The position numbers and the translations under genes were made by a program. This document shows positions 46,705-58,400 of a DNA stretch of 64,000 bases, in pieces. The DNA lies in assembly GCA_020746105.1 (NCBI GenBank), contig CM036617.1, forward strand, positions 17,048,037-17,112,036, given 5' to 3'. The stretch is from Trogon surrucura. Taxonomy: Eukaryota > Chordata > Aves > Trogoniformes > Trogonidae. A model generated the notes under the pieces. It had not been told where the DNA came from. It saw nothing but the letters and a program-made list of their open reading frames with translations, and did no database searches. The stretch's first letter is position 1; each line of letters opens with the position of its first letter.

Positions 46705-48951
46705 CAACCTGGGGTTGTTCCTACCCAGATGCAAGACCCTACATTTACCCTTGTTATATTTCATTAAATTTTTCCCCGCCCAACCCTCCAGCCTGTCCAG
46801 GTCTCGCTGGATGGCAGCACAGCCTTCTGGAGTGTCAGCCACTCCTCCCAGCTTGGTGTCATCAGCAAATTTGCTGATAGTACTCTCTAGTCCCTCATCC
46901 AAGTCATCGATGAATATATTGAATAATACTGGTCCCAGTACCGACCCTTGAGGCACTCCACTGGATACAGGTCTCCAACCAGACTCTGCCCCATTGACCA
47001 CAACTCTTTGGCTTCTTCCCCTCAGCCAGTTCACAGTCCACCTCACTACCCGAGAGTCTAGACCACACTTCTGCAGTTTAGCAGCAAGGATGCTGTGGGA
47101 GACTGTGTCAAATGCTTTACTGAAGTCAAGGTAGACCACATCCACCGCTCTGCCATCATCTATCCACCTTGTTATATCCTCATAAAAGGCTATGAGGTTA
47201 GTCAAGCACGACTTCCCTTTGGTGAAGCCATGTTGACTGTCTCTAATGACCCTCTTATCCCTGATATGCCTTGAGATGGCACCAAGGATAAGTCGTTCCA
47301 TCACTTTCCCAGGGATGGAGGTGAGGCTGACCGGTCTATAGTTACCCGGGTCCTCCTTCTTGCCCTTTTTGAAGACTGGAGTGACATTTGCTTCCCTCCA
47401 GTCCTCAGGCACCTCTCCCGTCTCCCAAGACTTGGCAAAGATGATGGAGAGTGGTCTAGCAATGACATCAGCCAGCTCCCTCAGCACCCGTGGATGCATC
47501 CCGTCTGGACCCATGGATTTATGGATGTCCAGATTGCTTAATTGGTCCCTAACCCAGTCCTCATCGACTAAAGCAAACTCCTCCACTGCCCTGACTTCCT
47601 GTGGGGCCTCAGGGGAACGGGGCTCCTCAGGACAGCCTCCGGCAGAGTAGACAGAGGCAAAGAAGGCATTCAGTAACTCTGCCTTCTCTGTATCATCTGT
47701 CACCAAGGCACCCACCTCATTCATCAGTGGGCCTACATTGCCTCTGGTGTTAGTTTTATCTGCCACGTATTTGAAAAAGCTCTTCCTGTTGTCCTTGACC
47801 CCTCTCGCCAGGTTCAATTCTAGGGAGGCCTTTGCTTTCCTAGTTGCCTCCCTACATCCTCGGACAACAGCCTTATATTCTTCCCAAGTGGCCAGCCCTG
47901 CCTTCCAAGATCTGTAAATTCTCCTCTTGCCCTTGAGCTTACCCAGCAGATCCCTGTTTAGCCACGCAGGTCTCCTGGCTCCCTTCCTTGACTTCCTACG
48001 TGTCGGGATGCTCTGATCTTGAGCACGGTAGAAGCAGTCCCTGAACGCTAACCAACTGTCTTGGGCCCCTTTACCTTCAAACAGCCTTGCCCATGGGATT
48101 TTCTCGAGTAATTGCTTGAAAAATCCAAAGTTTGCCTTGGCAAAGTCCAGGGTTGCAATTCTGCTTGCTATTTTGTTTCTGCTACATGAGATCCTGAACT
48201 CCACCATTTCATGGTCACTGCAGCCAAGGCAGCCCTCAACCTTTACTGCTTCAACCAGATCCTCCTTGTTAGCGAGGATGAGGTCCAGCAGTGCTCCTCT
48301 CCTAGTCGGCTCCTCCACCATTTGCATCAGAAAATTATCATCGATGCACTGGAGCAACCTCCTGGACTGTGGCTGGCTGGCTGAGTTGTCCTTCCAGCAA
48401 ATATCAGGGAAGTTAAAATCCCCCACGACAACCAGGGCCTGTGATTGTGAGACCGCTCTCAGCTGCCTGTAGAAGGCCTCATCAACTTCCTCACCCTGAT
48501 CTGGTGGCCTGTAATAGACACCCACAACAGTATCTCTCCTGCCAGCCTGCCCCTTAATTCTAACCCATACACTCTCAACTTGCTCCTCATCCATGCCTGG
48601 ATGGTGTTCAAGACATTGTAGTTGCTCTTTCACGTAAAGAGCGACTCCACCACCTCGCCTGGCTGGCCTGTCTTTCCTGAAAAGGACATAGCCACCCATG
48701 ACCACATTCCAGTCATGTGAGCTGTCCCACCATGTCTCTGTAATTGCCACCAGATCATAATCTCCTGCCCGAACCCAGGTTTCTAGCTCCTCCTGCTTAT
48801 TCCCCATGCTGCGTGCATTGGTGTATAAGCATTTCAGGGAGCAAGCTGAGCACACTGACCTCACCCTAGGGGGATGGAAGGCCACCCGGTCCTCATAATT
48901 TCTAGAACACTGCCCTGCTGCAATCCCAGCTATAACCCCATCCCCCTTCAT
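46693..48951 (-). CDS. CR1 ORF2 protein (endonuclease and reverse transcriptase), C-terminally truncated
   Basis: 752 codons without a stop. In its family this protein nicks DNA and copies CR1 RNA at the nick. The endonuclease lies at residues 39-250: Asn45 in YTNARS, Glu72 in ITETW, YRPP at 147-150, Asp178 and Asn180 in GDFN, and Ser245-Asp246-His247 in CSDHEM. The linker follows. The reverse transcriptase starts at [14 protein letters not shown] (480-493), with [10 protein letters not shown] (536-545), Asp609 in [20 protein letters not shown] (664-674), and FADD at 695-698. Residues after LHLGRNNP (about 747) are not CR1. About 200 C-terminal residues of the usual protein are missing, so function is unlikely although every catalytic motif I can check is present. 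The start ATG lies 2 bp after the ORF1 stop. Confidence 0.85.
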   Translation of the reverse strand: MKGDGVIAGIAAGQCSRNYEDRVAFHPPRVRSVCSACSLKCLYTNARSMGNKQEELETWVRAGDYDLVAITETWWDSSHDWNVVMGGYVLFRKDRPARRGGGVALYVKEQLQCLEHHPGMDEEQVESVWVRIKGQAGRRDTVVGVYYRPPDQGEEVDEAFYRQLRAVSQSQALVVVGDFNFPDICWKDNSASQPQSRRLLQCIDDNFLMQMVEEPTRRGALLDLILANKEDLVEAVKVEGCLGCSDHEMVEFRISCSRNKIASRIATLDFAKANFGFFKQLLEKIPWARLFEGKGAQDSWLAFRDCFYRAQDQSIPTRRKSRKGARRPAWLNRDLLGKLKGKRRIYRSWKAGLATWEEYKAVVRGCREATRKAKASLELNLARGVKDNRKSFFKYVADKTNTRGNVGPLMNEVGALVTDDTEKAELLNAFFASVYSAGGCPEEPRSPEAPQEVRAVEEFALVDEDWVRDQLSNLDIHKSMGPDGMHPRVLRELADVIARPLSIIFAKSWETGEVPEDWREANVTPVFKKGKKEDPGNYRPVSLTSIPGKVMERLILGAISRHIRDKRVIRDSQHGFTKGKSCLTNLIAFYEDITRWIDDGRAVDVVYLDFSKAFDTVSHSILAAKLQKCGLDSRVVRWTVNWLRGRSQRVVVNGAESGWRPVSSGVPQGSVLGPVLFNIFIDDLDEGLESTISKFADDTKLGGVADTPEGCAAIQRDLDRLEGWAGKNLMKYNKGKCRVLHLGRNNPRLKRV

Positions 48952-49061
48952 ATCTAGTTTAAAGAACGCTCTATGAGTCCCGCCAGCTCATGACCAAGGA
49001 TCCTTTTTTCCCTTTGTGTCATTTGAACCCCAGCTTGTTTCAGTAATTGGTCAAGATCCAT
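46705..49061 (-). mobile_element. CR1 LINE with open ORF2, both ends missing
   Basis: On the - strand the element starts near 49061 with the last 35 codons of ORF1, then ORF2 from 48951. It breaks just after the reverse-transcriptase core (LHLGRNNP) near 46705. The last fifth of ORF2, the 3' UTR and the ATTCTATGA tail are absent. All other 5'-truncated copies here keep their 3' end, as expected from target-primed reverse transcription, so the missing 3' end points to a later deletion or rearrangement, or to an assembly join. The uninterrupted ORF2 makes this the youngest CR1 in the window. Confidence 0.9.
48954..49061 (-). pseudogene. CR1 ORF1 C-terminal tail
   Basis: 35 codons on the - strand end [19 protein letters not shown] and a TAG stop at 48956-48954. 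This matches the C-terminal tail of CR1 ORF1 (compare KRALN-stop at 820-834). The sequence begins ATG-Asp-Leu at 49061, probably because 5' truncation happens to fall there. Only 2 bp separate the stop from the ATG of ORF2. Confidence 0.75.
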
Positions 49062-51190
49062 TATTTATAAGAAAAATAGAGATTTACAGTGAAAGATGTC
49101 AGCCAATCTGGATAGAGGAAAATGTAAAGCACAACCACAATATAAAAACTGTAATTCAAAAGTTGAAGTGGAACAAAATTTACAAACCCAAGTAAAATGC
49201 TTTTAGATTATCAGAAAAACGTTTATTGAATGCAATTACTCAAGATCAATGAAATTATTCAGTTACTCTCCATGAAGTACTTTAACATCACTTGCATTAA
49301 ACTGAGAGATTTAAAGTCTGCTTTTTGATACTTGTTTGTTAAGATTTATATGTTCCCGAGGCAAGTTAAGGTTCTGAAGAAACCAACTCTTCCAGTGGAA
49401 AAAAATCCATTAAAATCGGAACAAAATGATAACCACCTCATCTATTCTTCATTTTTTCTCGTGATAAAAGCTGACAATGACACCAACTCCTTGTTCTAAA
49501 CTTTGAGATACTATCCAAGTTGGTCATAAGTCTTTGTGCAAGGATAGACTGTTTAAAAAGCTTCAGTTTTTACATAATGAACAAGGTAGATGGTTCCCCT
49601 GTGGTTATATCATTCATATAATTGAGGAAACAGCAAACCTGAATATGCAGAACGGCTTATGAGAACCAACAGACTGAAGTGAAGACAGTGCAGTCCTGTT
49701 CCTCAGAGAGTGTGTACATCTGCTGTAACATAAAAGGTTGATGTTTTTCAGGTGAAAGGATGAACAATAAAATTCTGCGTAGTGTGAAAAAGCTTGTATT
49801 CCTAGAATTGCCTAGCTTCTTCCATATGCAATCCTTTGGTAATGTTTTATATTCAGGGCTCACATTACTCTGCATAGACTGGTTCAGTAAATATCTATTG
49901 GGTGGTTTTGGGTAGGAGGTTGGAAAGGAAGTAGAATGTTGATATCAGTTTCACCTAATTTTAGATATCAATACTCTAGAGGTATATGTGATAATCCTCC
50001 TCAGACACTATTGTAATAAGTGCTTGCACTATTTTAGTAGCCCATCTTAGAAGTGTGTATCTACTTCTCTCTGTAGTACTTTCGATGTTCGGGTAAAGAC
50101 TGCAAGCTCGGATAAAGACATTCATATGTAATCAGATGAATGCTCCCTTGATGCTCTTCCTCTTTAGAGGCTCCAGTGTCCCCTAATTCCATGCACAGAC
50201 TTGAAATTTTAATTTGAGGGGTCTGGCCTCCAGACCAGATGTGCCATTTGTTGTTTTTGAAAACCTGCCCAGTTACAAGCCTTTAGGGAAAAAATACAAT
50301 TTACACACACTGAGACTTGCTATAGCTCCACAATTCAGTCTTCTGAAAAGTCCCATCCCATGTACAGTCCTATACTGAGTATTGTTCAGGCAAGACTTCT
50401 TTTTTTTTCCTTCAGTTTTCGTTGTTACAGATCCAGTCCTGCCTGAGTCCCTGTGCTGAGAGTCTCAAAGCTCTCCAAACTGATCCCTGCCAAGCAAGAA
50501 AGGAGACATTATTTGAGTGAAATTAGAAGAGAATGAGGTGTGGTTAAGAAGCACATTCAAGTGTGCAAGCAGCCTATAAGTTGGCAAAGGGATGAAGAGA
50601 GAAAGGAAAGTCCAGACTGGCAAAGTGAAGCCATGGAGTGGAAGGTGTTAGGCTGGGAAAAGAGAGTTTACAAGGAGTTGTCAAATGGGGAGAGAATTAG
50701 AGTCGATAAAGCAGGAGGGAGGATCAAGAAGGTAAGTGTGGGGATGGGAAAAGGATGGAAAAGGGACTTCGTTTTTGGTTCATCCACGGCAAGGATGAAG
50801 GGCAGAGATAGACCTGGGATGAAATGGAGAGGGACCAAACTGCAGGCTGATCCCTTCCTGGAAGGGAGAGAAATAATCTTCAGGAATAGCACTGAGCCTC
50901 CACACCGCCCCTATCATCAACAGCTACCTGTGAAGCTCCTTGGCAAAGCACCAAGATTGGCATGAAAGGTGCCACTGAATCTACCCAAATGCTCAGTGCC
51001 TTAAGGCTGGGCTGCAGTCCTGCCCCTGTCTTTGTACATAGATGTTCTCCGTGGAGAACTTGGGATTCTGTGGATTTCTGAAGGCAGAGCGGGCTGCACT
51101 TCTGGATGTCTTCCCAATAATATGTGAGAGGTTTTATGGTATTGCTATGTGTACATCTGCCATGCGCTCCTACTCCCATAACGTTTAGGC

Positions 51191-51218
51191 TTTTTTTTTT
51201 TTTTTTTTTTTTTTTTTT
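51191..51218. repeat. Homopolymer T28
   Basis: Twenty-eight consecutive T followed by GTAAAC. No SINE or LINE body is visible on either side, so it is a simple repeat. Confidence 0.95.
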
Positions 51219-51559
51219 GTAAACTCTTTGTTCATGGGGGAAAAAAACAGACAAATGAACAACCCAAAATGTGAAATGACTGGAACAATGAACAAGCCTC
51301 TGAAGACACCAGGGTCCTATAAAGGCAGCAGCCCGATGAAAGCCTCAAGGACTCTGCTTTGCATTCTACTCTCATCCTGGGTATCCTAAGGAGATAAGCT
51401 GTGGAGGATCCTGGGAAGATGCACCTTGTTTGTGAATGAATAGCAACTCTTTCATTTACAGCCGCTTCGGTTCATTTCCCCACATAAGCACAAAAATAAC
51501 CACTTTGGATCTTTAGTGAAGGGAGGGAGAGGAAAAAAAGCTCCCAGAATTAACTCAGG

Positions 51560-51960
51560 GAAAGAAAGCCAGGTGCCATCTTTGCATTATATCCAAATGA
51601 GATGCAGCTGTTTAAATGTAAATATTAAACAAGAGAGAAGAATGCCTTAATTAGCCCTCAAAAGGAGACAGGAAAGCTGTAAGAATGCACCTGACACTAA
51701 GCAGTATGAGATAACTCATTCCAGCTGTCACTGAACTGACTGTTTGAAGGCAGAGCATTGCTATTTTGTGCAAACAATGTAAAATGCTTAGGGAACTGCA
51801 ATTAGCATCAACATGCATAGTGTAAGTGAATGCAGCCTGCTGGTGTTTACTTGGCTTTGAATTGCTAGGGTTTGGAGTAAAAAAAATAAAATTAGCTATG
51901 CATTACACACTGGAGATTTTATCCCAGGCTTATATGCATTTCTGAGAAGAAGACACAGGA
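51560..51960. promoter_or_regulatory. Candidate conserved non-coding element
   Basis: This stretch packs transcription-factor-like words: CATTATATCCAAATGAG, the E-box CAGCTG, CCTTAATTAGCC (homeodomain type), ACAATG (Sox type), TGCAATTAGCA and TAGCTATGCATTA. It has no repeat character and no coding frame. This composition is common in developmental enhancers, but I have no alignment, so it is only a suggestion. Confidence 0.25.
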
Positions 51961-54900
51961 GAGTGAAGCTATCAATCTGACTTGAAAAGAAGATATGATA
52001 ATCAAAGGTCATTCTGAGTTTTTTTCTTCTTACTTTAGCAATAAAATGTACAGATTGTGTCTATGAGGTAAATTTTCATACAGGTTATCCGTCACATAAA
52101 TAAACCTGAAGTGTCCCATGCAGTTTGCCACTATAACATATCTTGGAAAAAATACAGATGTGATTTTTTTTAAAAAAACAAACAAACAAAAAAACAAACA
52201 TAAAGAACAGAATCAAGGTTATTTAGTATAATTACAATCTCTAGTTTACTTTATATATAAAGTAATATATATAAATGAGCAGTGTATAAGTTACTGAATA
52301 TATGCCAGTATGTACAAGAAATGGAGATGTAGAGAAATATTGCTCTGCTCAATATATTTTTGTTACAGGACATACTCTCCTTTCAGTAACTTTGACTGTA
52401 AGTGAAAAAATTGTGTTTTCTATACTCATGGGAATTCACCTCAATACTCAAGGTTTTCATATCTAATCTCTTACCAGACTTGCCTTATTAAAGTTGATGT
52501 CTCATGCAATGCGTGAAGCTATATATAAAAGGCCTTTGGTAATTTTTGCCAAATCTTCTGTGAATAAATATTACTCATGGAAAAGTAAAGCCCCAAAAGG
52601 GTTAAGTCTACAAGTTAAAGATTTACATAGTGGTTAAAAAAGGTCTAAATGTAAAGGCATTTTAAAAGGAGAAAGAAAGCAAACATGTAAACGACCTTTT
52701 TTCAGTTTAGTTTAAATTACTCATATCACCTGTTTTGGTTAAAAACAGGTATATGTCTGATGTTTTGATCTATTAGATGAGGCTGAAGCCAAATCTTTTG
52801 AAGTTAGAGTCTTATGGCTGCAGAAAAGGACTAATAAACCTTCTGAGACAACAACATTGGCAGGATTAGCCCATTTTTCTCTTGCTTAGGATGACAGGGG
52901 ATGATGAAGAGTGGGTCAATGCTAGCATTCAAACCTGACTCTAGGAGGAGTTGATTCAGCAGGCACAGAGCAACACTGATCAGAATAATGACTAGATTAT
53001 AATGGTCTCCTGCCCTGTCATTCTAGCTATCTGGTTTATCCTACCTGCTCGTGAGGCACACTGTTATAGCTTCCAGCAAGTGTTATAGTTGCGGCATTTC
53101 TTTTTTTCTTTGAAATTTGACAAGTTCTCTCATATAGACCGAGATAACAAGCCTGGAATACAAAAATATCGTAGCAGGTATTCATTATTGGGCACATGCA
53201 TGTGATGGGAACGACAAGGCTGGGAACTTTTGTTGTGGCACTTGCGACTGGGCGCCACCTCTATAGGAAACGTCGATTTATAAACACAGCAGCAGATACT
53301 ATAGCCCCAAATACAGTATGTAGTGACTTCAATACTTCAGTTGCTGCTTGGTTTGCAGACTTCCCAGACAGACATGTGCTGCAAAACAACTCTTCTGCTG
53401 TGGAACAGGGTGGTTCACTTAATGGGAATGAGCGGTTACATTTCTGAGATCCAGTTAGTTACATATTTGTACGCACAATGGATCCTCAGCCAGCAGACTC
53501 TCGATTTTGTGTGTGTTACATAAAAAAAACTTATATTTACTATTCATAATATTAGCAGATCCCCACATGAGGGAGCAATTGATAAGTGATAGGTAATGCC
53601 AATAAACATATACAACTCATATTCTGATAAAAGGAATTACATGGAGAAAACAAAGATTTGAATATATGTAATGTCTCTTGATTAGCATGAAATAAAGGAG
53701 GATGCTGAGGGCAAGCAACCTTTAACCTTATTCCAGATCGTATTATGTTAGTAGCATGTAAAGTACTTGCAAATGCTAGAGAAAGAAAAAACACTGTGTC
53801 AAATATTGTAAACTTTCCATTAAAGAATATGGGAAGGAATTTGGGAGCTGATGTTTTGGGTGATATAGCAGAAGTTATTGGTTATTGGCAGAGGTAGGAA
53901 TGGAAATGAGGTCGTTTAACTTTCTGCCAGTATAGCATGTACTGCTGTCTTACCTTGGACTTCAGGACACACACAAATGTGCAGCATATGTGGAGAAAAA
54001 ATGACTTTGAACTGGGGCAAAAAGCACCATTAACAGGAAACAACTGAAGGAAGAACCCAAAGTTATTTAGATGAAATAAGCAATAAGACCTTTGCAAAAC
54101 AGCCACAGTGAAAGATATCATTGTCCATTTCAGGCTGACAGATCTCAGAAAAACCTTTTCCTGATGATGCAGCAGAAAGCAAGAAATTTCCTCCTTCATG
54201 AACTAAACTTAAGTAAGTTTGCTTTTGTTTGAGAATAGCAGCAATTAGGATGGATTGTCTGAAAAGCATGCTATTCTTTTCCTTATTACTGCAGATGAGT
54301 CACGTTGCAATGACTGCATTCTTTCTGTATATTCTGTCTCCTTAAGCTGAGAACTATGCTTACCTATTTTTAGTCATTAAAAAATGGCATCGTAATCCTT
54401 TATTAATTCTTCATAATACCACCTTCAAAAAGGAAAGCTTTCACATTATTTTGTAGGAACAACCTCAAGTTTGCCAACTGCTCATGCTGGTTAACCACAG
54501 GAATACCCTCCAAACGTCTGTTCAAGAGCTCAGCTGTCATGTTCATCCTGAGTGTGCTTGGGCTGGCTTTCCGGCAAGGAACTCCCAGACAGATGCTCGT
54601 AGATTCTACAGTCCACCTAACCAGGACATGATGCCAGAATGTATTTTGTGGCTCTTCAGAAGCTGCAGGTTTTGTACCATTCATGTATTGTCACGTACTG
54701 ACTCTCAGCAGCCAGGAAAGATGCCAGCTGTTCCGGTGAAGGCCTGATCCCTCTGGAAGGATGACATATTGCCTGCACATCCATGACTGTAAAAATGATG
54801 CACTGATTTGCACCTTGTTGAGTCTACAAGATTACAAACACACAGTTAAAACATTCCCAAATACTCGTTATGGCCAGCCAATCTTATTTGGACACCCATA

Positions 54901-55290
54901 TTCTGGGGTCCCTCTACAGGGAGGCTACAGTTCAGTCAATAACTCTGCATGACCTCTTCTTACCAGGAGGCCAAGCCACACACTGTCAGGACACTACTTA
55001 CTGTGAAAGGTGAGTCAGACAGAAGCACGGATGGCCTAGGCCAGCCAACAGGCTGCTGTTTGAGGAGATCGAAGTGATTCCTCTGCTCTGAAGCTTGTAG
55101 GAGACTGCTGCCACCCAAAACACTGCTTTTAGCCCAGGCTCAGCTAAAAGACATTAGACAAGGTGAACAGTCTAGCATGTCTCTGTATACATATGACTCC
55201 AAGAGTACAGCAAGCTCTAACCTCTGCTGGTCTCCAGAAGCTGTATATATGTGCTCACAGTATTCTGAACGGGAAGGATCTGTCTGGGCA

Positions 55291-55400
55291 GACACACACG
55301 CGCACACGTGCACACACACGCACCCGTGCACGTGCACACGCACACACACATACACCCCCACACCCCACCACTCCCACCCACCCTCACCCACATCCACACC
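55291..55400. repeat. CA/CG dinucleotide tract grading into CCCAC repeats
   Basis: Perfect purine-pyrimidine alternation runs over 55292-55323 and again over 55325-55355, with CG steps inside (CACACGCGCAC, CACGTGCAC). A CCCAC/CACCC-rich part follows to 55400. Such tracts adopt Z-DNA readily. Confidence 0.9.
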
Positions 55401-58400
55401 TTTCCCTGGCAGATCTATAGGTTGTCTCCAGAGAAAGTGTGTTCTGATACAGAAATATGCCAAAAGATGTGAATGGTCATGCTTGTGCAGCTCCACATCT
55501 TCACCTACGTGGACTGCCCTCACAGCGACAGAGTGACACCCCAGGTAGGAGAATTCCCAGCCAGGGAAAAGTGATTGTGATGTAAAGGAACTGCTACCAG
55601 TGACAGCAGTGGAACACACAGGGACAGTCAGCTGGCCAAAGAAACCAGACTGTGACCTAGCACAGAGATGACTCTTGTCCACAACATGAGCTGTGGGGAG
55701 AAGAGGGACTTAATGGAAGGGTGAGAGATAAAATCAGTGAGAGGGGAAGGCAAAGGTGGAGGGGGAGCATCTAATGTCATGTCATCTAAGGGTGTAAGCA
55801 TGGCTAATGTGCAAGCAACGTTATTGCCTTTCTGGCAGATTTTGAATGACAGTCTTGCTCTAGAGAAAAGGTTTTCTCCTGTCACAGAGTAAGGACAGAG
55901 CAGCATTTCTACTGCACCTTAAGGATCCAGAACTGGTTTGAGCAACCTGGAATGGTTCAATGTGGGTGTTGTCATGCCATGTTAGATGGGATGCCAAAGA
56001 ACACCCTTTCCTATAGGTCTGGATCAAAGAAAGTGATAGTTATCAGCCAGTCTGTGGCAGATACAGTTCCTGTGCAACAAAATGGTGGCATGTAAAATCT
56101 TACAGAGAAGCTGACATCCCCAGAGACATTTCATGTGGAGTGCATGTGTGAAGCAGAAATTAGGAGCATCAGCCAAGGTTGGGGGGCACCTCTTGAGGGT
56201 GACCTAGAGAGAAGTGTAGATGTAGCTCCTGATAAAGCACAGGCTATCTTCCAGCATATCAAGTGGGGTAATTTCAAAATTACTAGAGCTTTCCACAACA
56301 TGATGCAGTCCCCATTAGATTGCAGCATGTCAGTTGGATTTATAAATCAGTTTTCCTCAGCCGCTGTATAATACACTTAGTGGTGATTATTCTTGGCTCC
56401 CAGGAGTAGTTCATGCTATTATTAAGTAACACTGGACAGATTAATTGTTATTATTTACTTCTTTCTTTTATGAACTTGAGTCCTGTGCTGGATGATGAAT
56501 GATGCGGGGGATTATTACAAATGCAACATAAAATGAAAGAAAAAAAGATTGCAAATTCTAATTCCACAAATTAAAAAAACCCTGATTGATATTTAATAAC
56601 AAGATGAATGTGGGAAGATTCCTACCCACGCCATGCCTCCCAAACAAGTGACAATCCTGATGAGAAGTCCCAAACTTGCCTCCATTCTTTGCTCCAGTGA
56701 AGGAAGTCATTGTGCTTCCTGCATTTTGAATGCCACAGTGAGGAAGAAAGGACCAAAATTAGTCCTTTGCATTTTATAATGAATGAAAGAATTCTTATGC
56801 CAGTTGGCAGTTGCAGGGCGTGCACCATTGGCCTCTCTTTCTAAAGAGAGTCTCCCAACAACACGTTTGACTTTATACAAAGAGAAGAGTCAGAAATACC
56901 CTGGGGATCACTGTTGCTTTTAGATAGAAAGTATTTGTAGGTGTTACCTAGAGTGATAGAAGATAAAGCTGTGAGTACACTTCCATGCTGTAGAGATGTA
57001 GTGGGCTTTTGACATTTCTAACTAATCTTTGTTAAAGAGGTAAAAATTCTATTTTTATCATGTTTATGCAGGAGAATGGGTTTGGGGGGTAATTAAGATG
57101 TTTACATTGTGAAAAGACTTTGTGTTGAGTGAGTTGATACATCCAGATGTGGCAGCTAATGTGGGAGTACTAGCCAGGCTCTGAAGGTCATATAACTACG
57201 GTCTTGACAAGCTTTTTAAAAAACGTAATGAAAATTACTTTTTATTTCCTGTAACTGAAGGATCTTGTTCAGGGATTAGATGGTATTACTTACTTTATCC
57301 TCTGCACAGAATTTGAAATCTCTTGCTTTTTTACTGTTGTTGTTGTTCTTGAAATGGCTTGTTTGAAGTCTATGAAAGCTCTGAAGATTTTTGCCGGTGG
57401 GCTAAAAGACCCCTATTTGTCCTTTCATTAACTTCCTTGGTCTTGGATAAACCCTGTAATTCTCTCTGAGACACATTTAGTATTTTTCACAAATTATAGG
57501 CAGTATAATGAATTCTAACTATCCCCTAAAACTGTAACTTGAATTGTTATTTAAATTACATGAAAAAACCATGAAAAAATTAGGGGTTTTTTTGCTACCT
57601 TTCTATCTCTTCTGTCACCACCACCCACACACATGACTCTGCTGGTTCCATTTCCAATGCTCACTCATGCAGGCAGCAGACTGGAGCAAAATAAATATAT
57701 CATCCACTATTATACATTCTCTGGAGTGCCATTTCAAACAGTCTGTCAAAGCAATTCATTTGTTTAGATTTTTGAGGGATAAATGTTTATCCCATAAGGC
57801 CTTCATCACACAATCTAGACAACCCAAAATACCCATTTGACTTGAAATTGTGCACACAGGCAAGGTGGAGGTAATGGGAAATTGTGATGGATGAGAAAGA
57901 GAAAATGACAACATTTTAGGATATAAGTGAAGTTTTCACTAGAACATTGACTACTAAAGATTTTTCGAAAGATTGAAACTTGGCTTTGGTGAACCAGATA
58001 GTTTAGTAGGAGGACTGGCTATATTTCAGGAAATAAGTACGTCAGCTATAATAAGACTTCTTCTTCTTTTTTTTTTTTTTTTTTGGTCACAAAACTGTGG
58101 TATAAACTCTCCTTTCTGTACTGCATTTTGAGATTTTTAAATGGATGAGAAACATTCCCCTTATGTCCAAAGACAATTGTGATGTGTGGAAAAAGCTCTT
58201 AATGATGGGCCTGCATCTTACATAGTGCTTTTCATCTACTCTCAGATGTTCTACAACTGAAGTCAATACTATTATTGTCTTTGTATAGACTAAGGGAAAC
58301 TGAGGCAAAGCCAAGGAATTACTATACTCAAGATTATCCAGTAAACCAGGACTTGAAAAAGACCCTCCTTGAGTTCAAGAAAAACTGAAGTCAATTTAAA

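Noticed and set aside
46505..46951. 148-codon + strand open frame
   Set aside because: Antisense shadow of the CR1 reverse transcriptase plus unique flank. The same applies to other + strand frames at 47360-48472.
50540..50965. 141-codon + strand open frame
   Set aside because: Purine-rich, Lys/Glu/Gly-biased reading of low-complexity DNA, with no motif and no splice or promoter support.
54403..54684. 93-codon - strand frame containing LLNRRLEGIPVVNQHEQLANLRL
   Set aside because: Looks protein-like at a glance, but I recognise no family, and the opposite strand is open too.
55140..55682. 180-codon - strand open frame with CVCVRVHVHGCVCVHVCACV
   Set aside because: The Cys/Val/His run is just translation of the CA/CG repeat tract.
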